Below, piece by piece: positions 42,626 to 53,474 of a DNA stretch of 64,000 nt (within the stretch, counting starts at the first letter, position 1; every line of letters starts with the position of its first letter). Where the stretch lies: NCBI RefSeq assembly GCF_002897035.1, contig NZ_BAUX01000020.1:21776-85775 (forward strand). Reading direction: 5' to 3'. Origin of the DNA: Methylopila sp. Yamaguchi (GTDB lineage: Bacteria; Pseudomonadota; Alphaproteobacteria; Rhizobiales; Methylopilaceae). The notes beneath the pieces are model-generated. The model worked only from the letters and a program-made list of their open reading frames with translations. It did no database searches and was not told the DNA's origin. The translations under genes and the position numbers were made by a program.

Positions 42626-43578
42626 CCCCGTTCGGAACCGCCGCGAACGCCTTCGACGAGCGGGTCGAGGCCGCCGTCGCCCGGCTGCCCCGGCTGGCGG
42701 GCAAGGTGACGCGCTATGGGCTCGCGGCCGCCGCGGTCGCCTCGCCGGTGCACCGCGGCGTGGCGTCGGACGGCGTGCGCCTCGACCTCGATGACGGCGG
42801 CTCCGTGTTCCTCAAGATCCGCCACGACGATTGCGCCGCCGACGTCGCGCCGCAGGCGGCGGAGGCCGCGCGCAAGGCTGCCGCGCTCGGCGTCGGGCCG
42901 GCGGTGGTCGACGAGGGCGAGGGCCTGCTGGCGCTCGATTTCCTCGATCAGCCCTGGCGCTACGGCCGCGTCGGCGACCTCCAAGACCTAGCCGTTCTGG
43001 GCCAAGCTCTCTCGCTGACGAAGCGGCTGCACGGCGACGGCCTGATCGGGCGGCGGTTCGACCCCTTCACCCGCGTCGCCGCGCTCTACGCGGAGGCCAT
43101 GAGCGCCGGCGCCCCGCTGCCGGACGACGCCGACCGGCTGGTCGCGGCCTGCGCCCTGATCGGCGAGGCGGTTTCTGCGGCTGGCGTCGATCTCGCCTTC
43201 TGCCGCAACGACGGCGTCGCCTCCAATGTCATGCTCCAGCCCGAGACCGGCGAGGTCCAGCTCGTCGACTTCGACCTCGCGGGCGACAACGACCCCTGGT
43301 TCGACGTCGGCGCGCTGATGAACGAGGCCTGCCGCTTCGAGGCGGACCAGCGTGCGGCGCTCGAGGCCTACGCCGGCGCCTGCGACGAGCGCGTCCTCAA
43401 CCGCTGCCGGCTCTACGGCGCGGTCGACGACGTGATGTGGGGGCTCTGGGGCGTCGTGCGCGCCGTCACGTCGCCCCGCACCGGCGTCGAGTTCTACAAG
43501 TACGGGACGTGGCGGCTGTCGCACGCGCGGGCGACCGCCGCGGCCCGCGCGTTCGAGGTCTGGCTGCGGCGCCTCTGA
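42622..43578 (+). CDS. choline kinase-like phosphotransferase 1
   Basis: 318 residues of the choline/ethanolamine kinase-APH fold. The catalytic loop reads CRNDGVASNVML, where the usual His before Asn-Asp is Arg; the metal-binding segment is VDFDLAGDNDPWFDVG. The N-terminal nucleotide loop is short. The end FYKYGTWRLSHARATA is shared with the next gene, marking a tandem duplication. Its ATG overlaps the amidohydrolase stop, so the two are coupled. Substrate unknown; a small amino alcohol is likely. Confidence 0.8.
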   Translation: MTPFGTAANAFDERVEAAVARLPRLAGKVTRYGLAAAAVASPVHRGVASDGVRLDLDDGGSVFLKIRHDDCAADVAPQAAEAARKAAALGVGPAVVDEGEGLLALDFLDQPWRYGRVGDLQDLAVLGQALSLTKRLHGDGLIGRRFDPFTRVAALYAEAMSAGAPLPDDADRLVAACALIGEAVSAAGVDLAFCRNDGVASNVMLQPETGEVQLVDFDLAGDNDPWFDVGALMNEACRFEADQRAALEAYAGACDERVLNRCRLYGAVDDVMWGLWGVVRAVTSPRTGVEFYKYGTWRLSHARATAAARAFEVWLRRL

Positions 43579-43610
43579 GGCGTCACGGCAGAGGGAGGGA
43601 GCGGGCCGCC

Positions 43611-44552
43611 ATGCTGACCTGGAAACGACCCGGCGAGGGCGAGAGCGCGGGCGAACGCGCGCTGGAGGCGATCCTCGCCGACGTGCCGCGCTGGCGGGGA
43701 GAGCCGCTGCGCTACCGCCCCGTGTCCGGCGGCATCAGCAACGCCAACTGGCGCATCGCGGTCGGGGAGGCCGGGGACTACTTCCTCAAGGTGCCCGGCC
43801 GCGGCACCGAGATGTTCATCGACCGCCTCGCGGCGAACGACGCCAGCCGCAAGGCCCACGCCAGCGGCTTCGGCGTTGAGGTGGTGGATTTCCTGCCTGA
43901 TCTCGGCGTCGAGATCTTCGCTTTCGTGGAGGGCTACCGCGCCTCCTCGAACCTCGACTTCCTGCGCCCGACGGTGCGCCGGAACGCCGTCGCGGCGCTC
44001 AAGGCCTTCAACGACAGCGAGCCTCTGGGCCTGACGAAGACCATCTTCGACATGATCGAGGAGCATGTCGCGCAGGTGGAGCAGGTCGGCGGCCGCCTGC
44101 CGGCCGACCAGCCTTTCCTGATGCGCCGCTACGCCGAGGCCAAGGCGGCCCTGACCGCCTCCGGCATCGATCTCGCGCCCTGTATGAACGACACGCTCGC
44201 CGGCAACTTCATGATCGACGCCGCCGACAGCGTGCTGATCGTCGACTTCGAATACGCCTCGAACAACGAGCGCTCGTTCGAGATCGCCGGCTGGTTTGAC
44301 GAGATGGCGTTCCCCGAGGCGGTGGAGCGCGAGATGCTGGAAGCCTACTTCGGCGCCGTCACGCTGCAGGTCGAGGCCCGGGTCGCCGTGTTGAAGGCGC
44401 TGGGGGACCTCAAATGGTCGACTTGGGCGATGATTCAGGAGGCGGTCTCGACCCTCGATTTCGACTTCTACAAGTACGGGACCTGGAAGCACATGCGCGC
44501 TCGCACCCTGTTCCACCATCCCGACTGGAACGCCTGGCTCCGCCGCCTCTGA
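43611..44552 (+). CDS. choline kinase-like phosphotransferase 2
   Basis: 313 residues, paralogue of the preceding gene, with a better preserved kinase fold. It shows a nucleotide loop (VSGGISNANWRI), lysine in YFLKVPG, catalytic loop CMNDTLAGNFMI (His replaced by Met), metal motif VDFEYASNNERSFEIAGWFDE and the shared end DFYKYGTWKHMRARTL. GAGGGAGGGA precedes the ATG at 43611, 32 bp after the first copy. The DFEYASNN segment is the choline/ethanolamine kinase hallmark. Two diverged copies side by side suggest related but distinct substrates. Confidence 0.85.
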   Translation: MLTWKRPGEGESAGERALEAILADVPRWRGEPLRYRPVSGGISNANWRIAVGEAGDYFLKVPGRGTEMFIDRLAANDASRKAHASGFGVEVVDFLPDLGVEIFAFVEGYRASSNLDFLRPTVRRNAVAALKAFNDSEPLGLTKTIFDMIEEHVAQVEQVGGRLPADQPFLMRRYAEAKAALTASGIDLAPCMNDTLAGNFMIDAADSVLIVDFEYASNNERSFEIAGWFDEMAFPEAVEREMLEAYFGAVTLQVEARVAVLKALGDLKWSTWAMIQEAVSTLDFDFYKYGTWKHMRARTLFHHPDWNAWLRRL

Positions 44553-44712
44553 CCGCGAGAGCCGTTTGGGCTTCCGGGAGAGCTCTAAACCCAACCACTG
44601 TGCCATTCCGGGCGAATGGGCCCCAGAGACGAGCCGGGGCGAGTGTGGAAGGCCAATCGAGCGCGCCTACGCGAGGCCGCTCTGGCTCACCGCGTCTTCG
44701 GACCGGAGCGTT

Positions 44713-45228
44713 CTACTCGTCCGGATCCAGCTTCGGCCGTGCGGTCTGATTGGGGTCGAACAGACGGTACTCGCCCTCCTGCTCGCCGAGCGTGAGGCGG
44801 AGCGAGGACGAGTCGATCGCCGTCACCAGCCAGCCGTCCAACATGTCGCCGAGGCGGAGCTGGCTGACCGTGTTCGAGCCCATGTCCTCGACGACCGCGA
44901 CGGTCTCCTCCGGTCCCTCGATGACGCCCGCGAGGCGCAGGTTGGGCTGCGGGGCCGGCGGCGGCGCGGTCGCGGTCTCCGGTTCGGGCTCCGGCTCCTG
45001 CTCGACGGCGGCGGGCGGCTGCGGCGCGCGGCGCGAGGGGGTGAACAGCGGCCGGTCGCGGAACGCGGACAGGCTGTCCGGCCCCAGAGCGTTCAGGGGG
45101 TTGAGCGCAGCTGCGGCGGGCGGCGCCGGTCTGTCTTCCGCCGGTCCCTGGGCTGAGGCGGCGAGGGGGAGACCCGGAAGCGCGGCGGCGAGCAGAGCCG
45201 GCAGGACGGCCTGAAGGATCGTTGTCAT
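44713..45228 (-). CDS. gspC: GspC-like type II secretion protein
   Basis: 171 residues. The N-terminal hydrophobic segment (LQAVLPALLAAALPGLPLAASA) could be a signal peptide or anchor, followed by a Pro-rich linker. The C-terminal HR/PilP-like domain reads NLRLAGVIEGPEETVAVVEDMGSNTVSQLRLGDMLDGWLVTAID. This fits the GspC homology region that contacts the secretin. There is no PDZ domain. The start overlaps the gspM stop (ATGA at 45228-45225). Being last in the leftward arm is unusual for GspC, so GspC-like is the safer name. Confidence 0.7.
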   Translation of the reverse strand: MTTILQAVLPALLAAALPGLPLAASAQGPAEDRPAPPAAAALNPLNALGPDSLSAFRDRPLFTPSRRAPQPPAAVEQEPEPEPETATAPPPAPQPNLRLAGVIEGPEETVAVVEDMGSNTVSQLRLGDMLDGWLVTAIDSSSLRLTLGEQEGEYRLFDPNQTARPKLDPDE

Positions 45229-45815
45229 CCCGCGACGAACCTCCCCGGGCCATTGATCACGACGCCGACGCGCAGCGTCGGATCGTCGGGATCGGCGTCC
45301 GCCGCCGCGTCGAGGCGGCGGATTTCGAGGCGCTCGACCGTCAGCAGCGGCAGGCCGGTCTCGATCCGGCGCAAAAGCTCGAGCAGCGGGCCGTTCCGGG
45401 TGTCGAAGGTGACGCGCAGCCGGACGCGGTCGTCGACCAGGTCCTGCGCCTGTCCCGGCGCCTCGACGTCCTGAGCCTCGATCAACCGCCCGCCGGTCGC
45501 CTCGACGGCGTCGGTCAGCAACCGCTGGAGCGCCGCCTTGGCGAGCGCCGGCGTCGCGCCGGGCACATAGATCGCGGAGGCGTCGATCGCCGTCGATGTC
45601 GGGCCGCCGGCCGCGGCGACCCGTCGCTCGAGCTGGGCGACGATCGCCTCCTGTCCGGCGGCCAGCCGATCGACCTCCGTCGCCTGCAGGACATTCAGGA
45701 CCGAGAGCACGATCGCGGCGAGCGGCAGCAGGACGGCCGCGGTCACCAGCGCCCAGAACGCGACGCCGCGGGACGACGCGGAGGCGCTCGCGCGGCCGAG
45801 GCTTCCCACGCTCAT
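45225..45815 (-). CDS. gspM: GspM-type inner-membrane secretion protein
   Basis: 196 residues with one N-terminal membrane helix (VAFWALVTAAVLLPLAAIVLSVL), a coiled-coil segment (ATEVDRLAAGQEAIVAQLERRV) and a ferredoxin-like C-terminal domain (LRVTFDTRNGPLLELLRRIETGLPLLTVERLEI). This is the GspM/PilO layout. It partners with GspL in the inner-membrane platform. The ATG at 45815 with GAGG upstream is preferred; an in-frame start 17 codons earlier lies inside gspL. Confidence 0.8.
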   Translation of the reverse strand: MSVGSLGRASASASSRGVAFWALVTAAVLLPLAAIVLSVLNVLQATEVDRLAAGQEAIVAQLERRVAAAGGPTSTAIDASAIYVPGATPALAKAALQRLLTDAVEATGGRLIEAQDVEAPGQAQDLVDDRVRLRVTFDTRNGPLLELLRRIETGLPLLTVERLEIRRLDAAADADPDDPTLRVGVVINGPGRFVAG

Positions 45816-45825
45816 ATCAGCCGCC

Positions 45826-46824
45826 TCATGGCTGGACCTTCGGGCCGGCCGGCCGCCGACCGACAATCTCGAACCCGTCGCGACCGTCGGCGTTACGGGT
45901 CACCGGCGCGCTGAAGCGGGCATCCGGCAGCGCGCCGGACGACGTCAGCAGCCCGATCAGCTCGGGGGCGGCGTTCGAGACGCCCGCCAGCCGGACGCGG
46001 TCCGGATCGATCTCGAGGTCGCGCAGCGCCGTGCCGTCGGGCAGGGCGGCGGCGAGCCTGTCGACCAGGGTAACGACCGCCGTCTCCGGCCGCTTCTCCG
46101 CCATCAGGTCGCGCTCGCGCGCGCCGCCGCCGCTCGCCTGCATCAGCGTCCGGCGCGCCGCCTGGGACCGTCGTTCCAGGTCCGCCAGCCGCTCTTCCGC
46201 ACGGTGCAGAGCCCAGTAGGAACCGGCGGCGAGCGGAACGAGCGCGCCCACGACGGCGACCGCCGCGATCGCAAGGCCGCGCCGCACCCGCCTGCGGAAC
46301 GGGTCGCGCGTCCCGCGCCAAAGGTCCACGGACAGCGGCGCATCGAGCGGCTCGCCCCCGCCGCCGAGCGCCGTCGGCGTGAAGCCGATCGCCGCCGCCT
46401 TCGCGGTCCAGCCGTCGGCGACTTCGCGGGAGGCGGCGACGAAGCGCACGTCGAGCGAGCCGTCGGCGGCGTCGGAGGCGCGGTAGCCGTAGAGCACCCG
46501 CTCGGGCGCCCAGGGGGTGAGCCGTTCGAGCCGGTTCTCGATCACGGCGTCGAGGTAGTCTCGGGTCGCCGCGGGAAAGCTCAGGGTGCGCGTCAACACG
46601 GCCCCCGCCGGAAGGCGGAGCTCGCCTTGGACCGGCCCCCGCGTCGCGCCGTCCTTCAGGGCAAGGCGCTTCGCGGGCGCGCCGAGCGGCGCATCGTAGA
46701 GCGCCAGCGCGCCGTCCTCCGCCACGGCCACGCGCCGCGGCCCGCGCGCGAAGCGGGCCGCCAGCGGCGCGACGGCGTCGACGATCGCGTCGATCGCCTG
46801 GGCGAGCGTCTCCTTCAGCGCCAT
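45826..46824 (-). CDS. gspL: GspL-type inner-membrane secretion protein
   Basis: 332 residues. The N-terminal cytoplasmic actin-like domain (RRVAVAEDGALALYDAPLGAPAKRLAL, PAGAVLTRTLSFPAATRDYLDAVIENRLERLTPWAPERVLYGY) should contact GspE. A membrane helix (GLAIAAVAVVGALVPLAAGSYWAL) precedes a coiled coil and a PilN-like periplasmic domain. The long frame continuing upstream is an antisense-type extension and was not used. It lies between gspE and gspM in the leftward arm. Confidence 0.82.
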   Translation of the reverse strand: MALKETLAQAIDAIVDAVAPLAARFARGPRRVAVAEDGALALYDAPLGAPAKRLALKDGATRGPVQGELRLPAGAVLTRTLSFPAATRDYLDAVIENRLERLTPWAPERVLYGYRASDAADGSLDVRFVAASREVADGWTAKAAAIGFTPTALGGGGEPLDAPLSVDLWRGTRDPFRRRVRRGLAIAAVAVVGALVPLAAGSYWALHRAEERLADLERRSQAARRTLMQASGGGARERDLMAEKRPETAVVTLVDRLAAALPDGTALRDLEIDPDRVRLAGVSNAAPELIGLLTSSGALPDARFSAPVTRNADGRDGFEIVGRRPAGPKVQP

Positions 46825-46878
46825 CGGCGGCGAACTCCCTCAGCCAAAGGGCTCGCGTCGGCGCCGCGGGCGCTCCCG

Positions 46879-48546
<1,668 letters not shown>

Positions 48547-48903
48547 CCGTCGCCTCGCGCTCGAACCGCGGTCGCCCCCGGCCAGGCTGCATACGTCTTT
48601 CTTGGTAGCACGCCGTACGCCGCCGGAGCGCGGCCTCTGCCCCTGTCGCGCCGCCGTCGCACGCCGACGCTACCGTCTCGCTTCGGCGTCACCGCCGCCC
48701 CGTCAACGAATCTGTTCATTTTCTTGGACACAACGCCCACGAGAGGAAACTACGAAATTTTGTGGTTAATGTCGCCGCCGAATTCTTCAGGTCAACCCCG
48801 AAACGCATGTAACGCACCGAATGACGACTGTAAAATTTGACTTCGCCTTTGTCTTCTTGCTTCATGTCGCCTGGGGAATGTGCGTGCATTCGGGGTCTTT
48901 ATC
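48547..48903. other. divergent gspE/gspD promoter region
   Basis: 357 bp, with the right half (48700-48900) markedly AT-rich (TTCATTTTCTTGG, AAATTTTGTGG, TAAAATTTGACTTC). TTGACT at 48837-48842 could be a -35 box for gspD, but no good -10 follows at the right spacing. No gene or repeat is seen. Confidence 0.4.
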
Positions 48904-51201
48904 ATGGTAGCGGCGCTGCGTTTGGCGGTCGCGGCGTGCGTTTTCGCGCTCGCCGGCTGTTCGACGGTCGATCCCGCCAACGATGGCGGCGTCAGCATCG
49001 TCCGGACCGGACTGATGGCCGACCTGTCGGCCCGTCAGCCGCGCGCCGACGGCGCGCAGGCGCAGGCCGTTGCGGCGCCGGTCTCGTCCGAGGCCACCGG
49101 CTCCGTCGCCGCGTCGTTCGCGTCCGAACCTCAGCCGGCAGGGGGCGCGCCGCTTCGGCTCGTGACCGAGCGCGGGGAGGGCGAGGGCCGGTCCGGCGCG
49201 CTCTACCGCCTCAACTTCGAAAACGCCGACCTGCGCAACGTCGTCCAGGCGGTTCTCGGAGAGGCGCTGAAGATCAACTACGTCATGGGCGCCGACGTGG
49301 CCGGCCAGGTGACGATCTCGTCGCCGCGGGCGATGAACGCCGAGGAGCTGCTCAGCGCGCTGGAGGCGCTGTTGCAGAGCAACGGCTTCACCATGACCAA
49401 GACCGGGGGCACGATGCGGATCACCGCCGCCTCGCCGGTCGGCGGGGCGGCCGAGGCCGCGGACCGGACGACGCCGGGCTATGGTCTTTCTGTAGTGCCG
49501 CTGCGCCACGTCTCGGCCAGCACCATGGCGCAGCTCGTGTCCGGCTTCGTGGTGGACGCCGACGGGCTGAAGGTCGACGCCTCCCGGAACGCCATGATCG
49601 TGCGCGGCTCCGGCCCGAAGCGGGCGGAGGCGGTGCAGGCGATCATGTCGTTCGACGCCGACTGGATGCAGGACCAGGCGGTCGGCATCTACGAGGTGCG
49701 GCGCGCGACGCCCGAAGCGGTCGTCGGCGAGCTTCGCCGCGTGTTCGACGCCGAAGAGAAGGGCGTGGGCGCGGGCGCCGTGCAGTTCAAGGCCATCGGC
49801 CGCCTGCGCGCGGTGATGGTGATCGCCAAGACCCAGGCGCTGATGCGCCGCGCCGAGACCTGGGTGAAGCGGCTCGACCGCGAGAGCGCGGCCGGAGGCG
49901 ACAACGTCTTCGTCTACAAGGCGCGCTACCGCGACGCGCGCGAGCTCGCCCGCATCATGACGAGCCTGTTCCGCGCGGGCGGCGACGGCGGCGGCCGCGC
50001 CCCCGCGACCACCGGCGGGCGCTCCTCGACCGGCGGCTCGGGCGACGCCTCGGACCTGATGTCCGATAACCGTTCGGGCTCGTCTTCTTCGTCCTCCTCG
50101 TCCTCCGGAAACGGCTCGGTCTCGAACGTGTCCGACCGCGGATCGAACGCCGGGAGCGGCTCGGGGCAGGCGGGCTCCTCGCCCTTCAACAGCCCGTTCT
50201 TCGGCGACGGCGCCAGCGCCGCCGCCGAGACGGGCGGCAGCGGCGGCGAGACCATCGACCTGTCCCGGCAGAGCGACGACCGCGGCGGCGGAAAGGTGCT
50301 GATCAGCGCCGATCCGGCGAACAACGCCGTCGTGACCTACGCCGACGGCTTCACCTATCAGAAGATCCTGACCGCCCTCCGGCAGCTCGACTCCGCGCCG
50401 CTCCAGGTCGCGATCAGCGCGACGATCGCCGAGGTGCAGCTCAACGACGACATGAGGAACGGCGTCGAGTACTTCGTGAAGAGCGGCGGCGTGGGCCTTG
50501 GCCGCAACAACGGCTCGTTCAGCCTGTTCGGAACCGCCGCGAACGCGCTGTCGAAGCAGACGCCCGGCTTCAACCTGCTGATCGGGACCAACTCCAACCC
50601 CGATGTGGTGATCTCGGCGCTTGACCGGGTGACGAACGTCGAGGTGCTGTCGTCGCCCTCGCTTGTGGTCGCCGAGAACCAGGTCGCGAACTTCCAGGTC
50701 GGCGACGAAATCCCGATCGTGACCCGGCAGGCGCAGAGCGTCGAGAACATCGACTCCCCGCTGGTCAATCAGGTGGAGTTCAAGAACACCGGCATCATCC
50801 TCAACGTCATCCCGCGCATCGGCCAGAACGACGCGGTGACGATGCAGATCGAGCAGGAGATCTCGTCGGTCGCGAGCGGCGCCGACACCCTGACGCCGAC
50901 GATCTCCAAGCGCCGCGTGGCGAGCAACATCTCGGTCGTCAGCGGGCAGACGGTTCTGCTGGCGGGCCTCATCAGCAAGCGCAACGAACGCGGCAAGAAC
51001 GGGCTGCCGATCCTCGGCGACCTGAAGGGCATCGGCAACCTGTTCAGCCAGCGCACGAACGCCAAGGACCGCACCGAGCTCGTGGTGTTCATCCGCCCCG
51101 TCGTCATCCGCAGCGGCGAGGACGCCCAGTCGGTGGCCGAGGAGTTCCGCTCCCGCCTGACGTCGATGGGCGGCCCCCGCCCGGCGACTTACACGAAGTG
51201 A
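48904..51201 (+). CDS. gspD: type II secretion secretin GspD
   Basis: 765 residues. It starts with a lipoprotein signal (LRLAVAACVFALAGC, lipobox cysteine at 19), unusual for classical GspD but seen in lipid-anchored secretins. N-domains follow (LYRLNFENADLRNVVQAVLGEALKINYV, TPGYGLSVVPLRHVSASTMAQL, VFVYKARYRDARELARIMTSLFRAG). A long Ser/Gly-rich insertion with a run of nine serines lies about residues 375-450. The secretin core reads VEVLSSPSLVVAENQVANFQVGDEIPIVT and VVSGQTVLLAGLISKRNERGKNGLPILGDLKGIGNLF. A GTG eight codons upstream is an alternative start. Confidence 0.92.
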   Translation: MVAALRLAVAACVFALAGCSTVDPANDGGVSIVRTGLMADLSARQPRADGAQAQAVAAPVSSEATGSVAASFASEPQPAGGAPLRLVTERGEGEGRSGALYRLNFENADLRNVVQAVLGEALKINYVMGADVAGQVTISSPRAMNAEELLSALEALLQSNGFTMTKTGGTMRITAASPVGGAAEAADRTTPGYGLSVVPLRHVSASTMAQLVSGFVVDADGLKVDASRNAMIVRGSGPKRAEAVQAIMSFDADWMQDQAVGIYEVRRATPEAVVGELRRVFDAEEKGVGAGAVQFKAIGRLRAVMVIAKTQALMRRAETWVKRLDRESAAGGDNVFVYKARYRDARELARIMTSLFRAGGDGGGRAPATTGGRSSTGGSGDASDLMSDNRSGSSSSSSSSSGNGSVSNVSDRGSNAGSGSGQAGSSPFNSPFFGDGASAAAETGGSGGETIDLSRQSDDRGGGKVLISADPANNAVVTYADGFTYQKILTALRQLDSAPLQVAISATIAEVQLNDDMRNGVEYFVKSGGVGLGRNNGSFSLFGTAANALSKQTPGFNLLIGTNSNPDVVISALDRVTNVEVLSSPSLVVAENQVANFQVGDEIPIVTRQAQSVENIDSPLVNQVEFKNTGIILNVIPRIGQNDAVTMQIEQEISSVASGADTLTPTISKRRVASNISVVSGQTVLLAGLISKRNERGKNGLPILGDLKGIGNLFSQRTNAKDRTELVVFIRPVVIRSGEDAQSVAEEFRSRLTSMGGPRPATYTK

Positions 51202-51211
51202 CGCCTGGACG

Positions 51212-51766
51212 ATGAACGCCGAGGCCGTCGCCTCCCGCACCGACGGCGCGCTTGGCGCCGCGGCGCTCGTCGCAGCCGTCGCGGTTGGGCTCGGCAGTCC
51301 CGCGCTCCTGCTGCCCACGGCGGCGGCGCTGGTGACGGCGTGGATCGCCTGGCGGGACGCGCGCAGCTTCATCATTCCGAACGAGGCCGCCGCGGCGCTG
51401 GCGGCGCTCGGGATCGCGGCCCGGTTCGCCGAGGGCGGGTGGAGCGCGGATGTCCTTGGCGCGCTGGCGGTCGACGTCGTCCTGACGGGCGGTCTCCTCT
51501 GGGCTGTCCGGGAGGCCTATTTCCGCGCGCGAGGCCGGGACGGACTGGGGCTTGGCGACGTGAAGCTCGCCGCCGCGGCGGGCTGCCTCGCCGGCGCGGC
51601 GGGCTTCGCGGTCGCGCTGTTCGCGGCGAGCCTCGCCGGCCTCGTCGTCGCGGGTCTTCGCCGCGCCGGCCGCGAGGATCGTCTTCCCTTCGGCGCTCTG
51701 CTCGCGCCGGCGGTCTGGGTCGTGTGGGCGGCGGCCGGCTTCGCGGCTCCGGGCCTCCTCGGATGA
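51212..51766 (+). CDS. gspO: short prepilin peptidase (A24 aspartic protease) GspO
   Basis: 184 residues, with several membrane helices and both catalytic aspartate motifs: DARSFIIPN after the second helix and GLGLGDVKLAAA. It lacks the N-terminal zinc and methyltransferase-type region of classical bifunctional PilD/GspO, so it probably cleaves prepilins but may not methylate them. It lies 10 bp after gspD. Its substrates would be GspG, H, I, J and K encoded downstream. Confidence 0.85.
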   Translation: MNAEAVASRTDGALGAAALVAAVAVGLGSPALLLPTAAALVTAWIAWRDARSFIIPNEAAAALAALGIAARFAEGGWSADVLGALAVDVVLTGGLLWAVREAYFRARGRDGLGLGDVKLAAAAGCLAGAAGFAVALFAASLAGLVVAGLRRAGREDRLPFGALLAPAVWVVWAAAGFAAPGLLG

Positions 51767-51807
51767 TCCCGGCGCGCGCGATCCTCCGCGGGCGCGGGGG
51801 CTGAGCC

Positions 51808-53019
51808 ATGGCCACGTTCGAATACCGGGCGGTCAGCGCGGCGGGCCAGATGCTCACCGGCGTCATGGAGGCCGCCTCCCGCGCCGAGGCCCTCGCCCAC
51901 CTCGAGCGCTCCAACGTCACCCCGATCGACGCGCGCGAGACCCACGGCGGTCCGCGGCGAACCTGGCGTGAGATGCTGACGCCGGAGCCGCCGCCGGAGC
52001 ACATCACCGCCTTCACGCTCGATCTCGCGATGATGCTGAAGGGCGGCGTCACGCTCGACGAGGCGCTGCAGATCCTGGCTGAGATGGAGTCGCGGCGCTG
52101 GCTCGCCAAGCTCATCCGCCAGCTCCACGGCGAGCTTTCGGGCGGCAAGAGCTTTTCGGCGGTGCTCGCGATGCACCCCAAGACCTTCCCGCCGGTCTAC
52201 GTCCAGACCATCGCCGTCGCGGAAAGCGCCGGCCGGCTCGAAGCGGCGCTGGGCGACCTCGCCGCGGAGCGCCAGCGCAACGAGAGGCTGAAGCGGAAGT
52301 TCGTGTCGGCGATCGCCTATCCCGCCTTTCTCGCGGTCGCGGCGGTGGGCGTGCTGTGCTTCGTGCTGCTGTTCGTGGTGCCGCAGTTCGAGGGCGCGCT
52401 GCAGGGCTTCCAGAGCCGCATGTCGCCGTCGTCGAAGATGGTGTTCGACCTGTCGCGCTGGTTCCGGGTCAATGTCGACCTGGTCTTCGGCGGAGCCGCG
52501 GCCCTGCTCGTCCTTGGCCTCGTGCTCAGCCGGATCGGCCGGAACGGCTCCATGCTCGTCAGCCTGCTGGCGCGGGCGCCGCTGACGCGGACGGTTCTCG
52601 CCTACGAACTCACCGTCGCCTTCTGCCGCACGCTCTCGATCCTGCTCGCGAACGGCGTGCCGATCACCGCCGCGCTGCGGCTGGTGCGCGACGTGGTGCG
52701 CCCGCCGGCGGCGCGCGCCGCGATCGATCTCGCGGCTGCCGACGTCCGGCACGGCGAGCGGGTCTCCGTCGCGCTTGCCCGCCAAGGCTTCCTTCCGGCG
52801 CACGTCACGCAGATGCTGCGCGTGGGCGAGGAGGCGGGCCAACTGCCCGACAGCGCCGCCCGCGTCGCGGCGTTCTACGAAACCAAGCTCGAAACGGCGC
52901 TCAACAGGCTGACGGCCGTGATCGGACCGGCGATGATGATCGTCGTGGCCTGCCTCATCGCGTGGCTCATCATCTCGGTGATGTCGGCGCTCATCAGCAT
53001 CAACGATCTATTGGTTTGA
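51808..53019 (+). CDS. gspF: type II secretion inner-membrane platform protein GspF
   Basis: 403 residues, with two GspF repeats (ITAFTLDLAMMLKGGVTLDEALQILAE and VAFCRTLSILLANGVPITAALRLV, each followed by a helix) and three membrane segments. The first domain starts MATFEYRAVSAAGQML. The final TM segment is MMIVVACLIAWLIISVMSAL. It interacts with GspE and GspL. The gene lies 41 bp after gspO. Confidence 0.93.
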   Translation: MATFEYRAVSAAGQMLTGVMEAASRAEALAHLERSNVTPIDARETHGGPRRTWREMLTPEPPPEHITAFTLDLAMMLKGGVTLDEALQILAEMESRRWLAKLIRQLHGELSGGKSFSAVLAMHPKTFPPVYVQTIAVAESAGRLEAALGDLAAERQRNERLKRKFVSAIAYPAFLAVAAVGVLCFVLLFVVPQFEGALQGFQSRMSPSSKMVFDLSRWFRVNVDLVFGGAAALLVLGLVLSRIGRNGSMLVSLLARAPLTRTVLAYELTVAFCRTLSILLANGVPITAALRLVRDVVRPPAARAAIDLAAADVRHGERVSVALARQGFLPAHVTQMLRVGEEAGQLPDSAARVAAFYETKLETALNRLTAVIGPAMMIVVACLIAWLIISVMSALISINDLLV

Positions 53020-53027
53020 ACCGCGTC

Positions 53028-53474
53028 ATGATCCTCGCCGCACACCGCCGTAACCGCCGCGACCGGGACGCCGAGGGCGGTTTCACGCTCGTCGAGCTGC
53101 TCGTCGTGCTGGTCATCCTGAGCCTCGTCATGGGCCTCGTCGGCCCCCGGGTCCTGAGCTACCTCTCGAGCTCGCGCGAGCGGGCGGCGAAGCTGCAGAT
53201 CCAATCCTTCGCGAGCGCCCTCGACCTCTACTTCCTGGACATGGGCCGCTACCCCTCCGCCTCCGAGGGGCTGGCGGCGCTGGCCCGCGCGCCGGCGGGC
53301 GAGAGTCGCTGGGCCGGGCCTTACGTGCAGCAGGGCTCCATCCCGGCGGACCCCTGGGGCAAACCTTACGAATACCGCACGCCCGGGCGCGGCAAGCCCT
53401 ACGGCATCACCTCGCTCGGCGCCGACGGCCAGCGCGGGGGCGAAGGTGAGAACGCCGACATCTCGAACGACTGA
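53028..53474 (+). CDS. gspG: major pseudopilin GspG
   Basis: 148 residues. The prepilin site is GG-FTLVELLVVLVILSLV, cleaved between Gly18 and Phe19, with Glu at +5. The C-terminal domain has the GspG calcium-site pattern (LDLYFLDMGRYPSASEGLAALARAP, DPWGKPYEYRTPGRGKPYGITSLGADGQRGGEGENADI). It begins 8 bp after gspF and overlaps gspH by 29 bp. Confidence 0.94.
   Translation: MILAAHRRNRRDRDAEGGFTLVELLVVLVILSLVMGLVGPRVLSYLSSSRERAAKLQIQSFASALDLYFLDMGRYPSASEGLAALARAPAGESRWAGPYVQQGSIPADPWGKPYEYRTPGRGKPYGITSLGADGQRGGEGENADISND

Noticed and set aside
50080..50115. Serine-codon run as a repeat or slippage site
   Set aside because: It is part of the Ser/Gly-rich linker within an intact gspD frame; such linkers are common in secretins.
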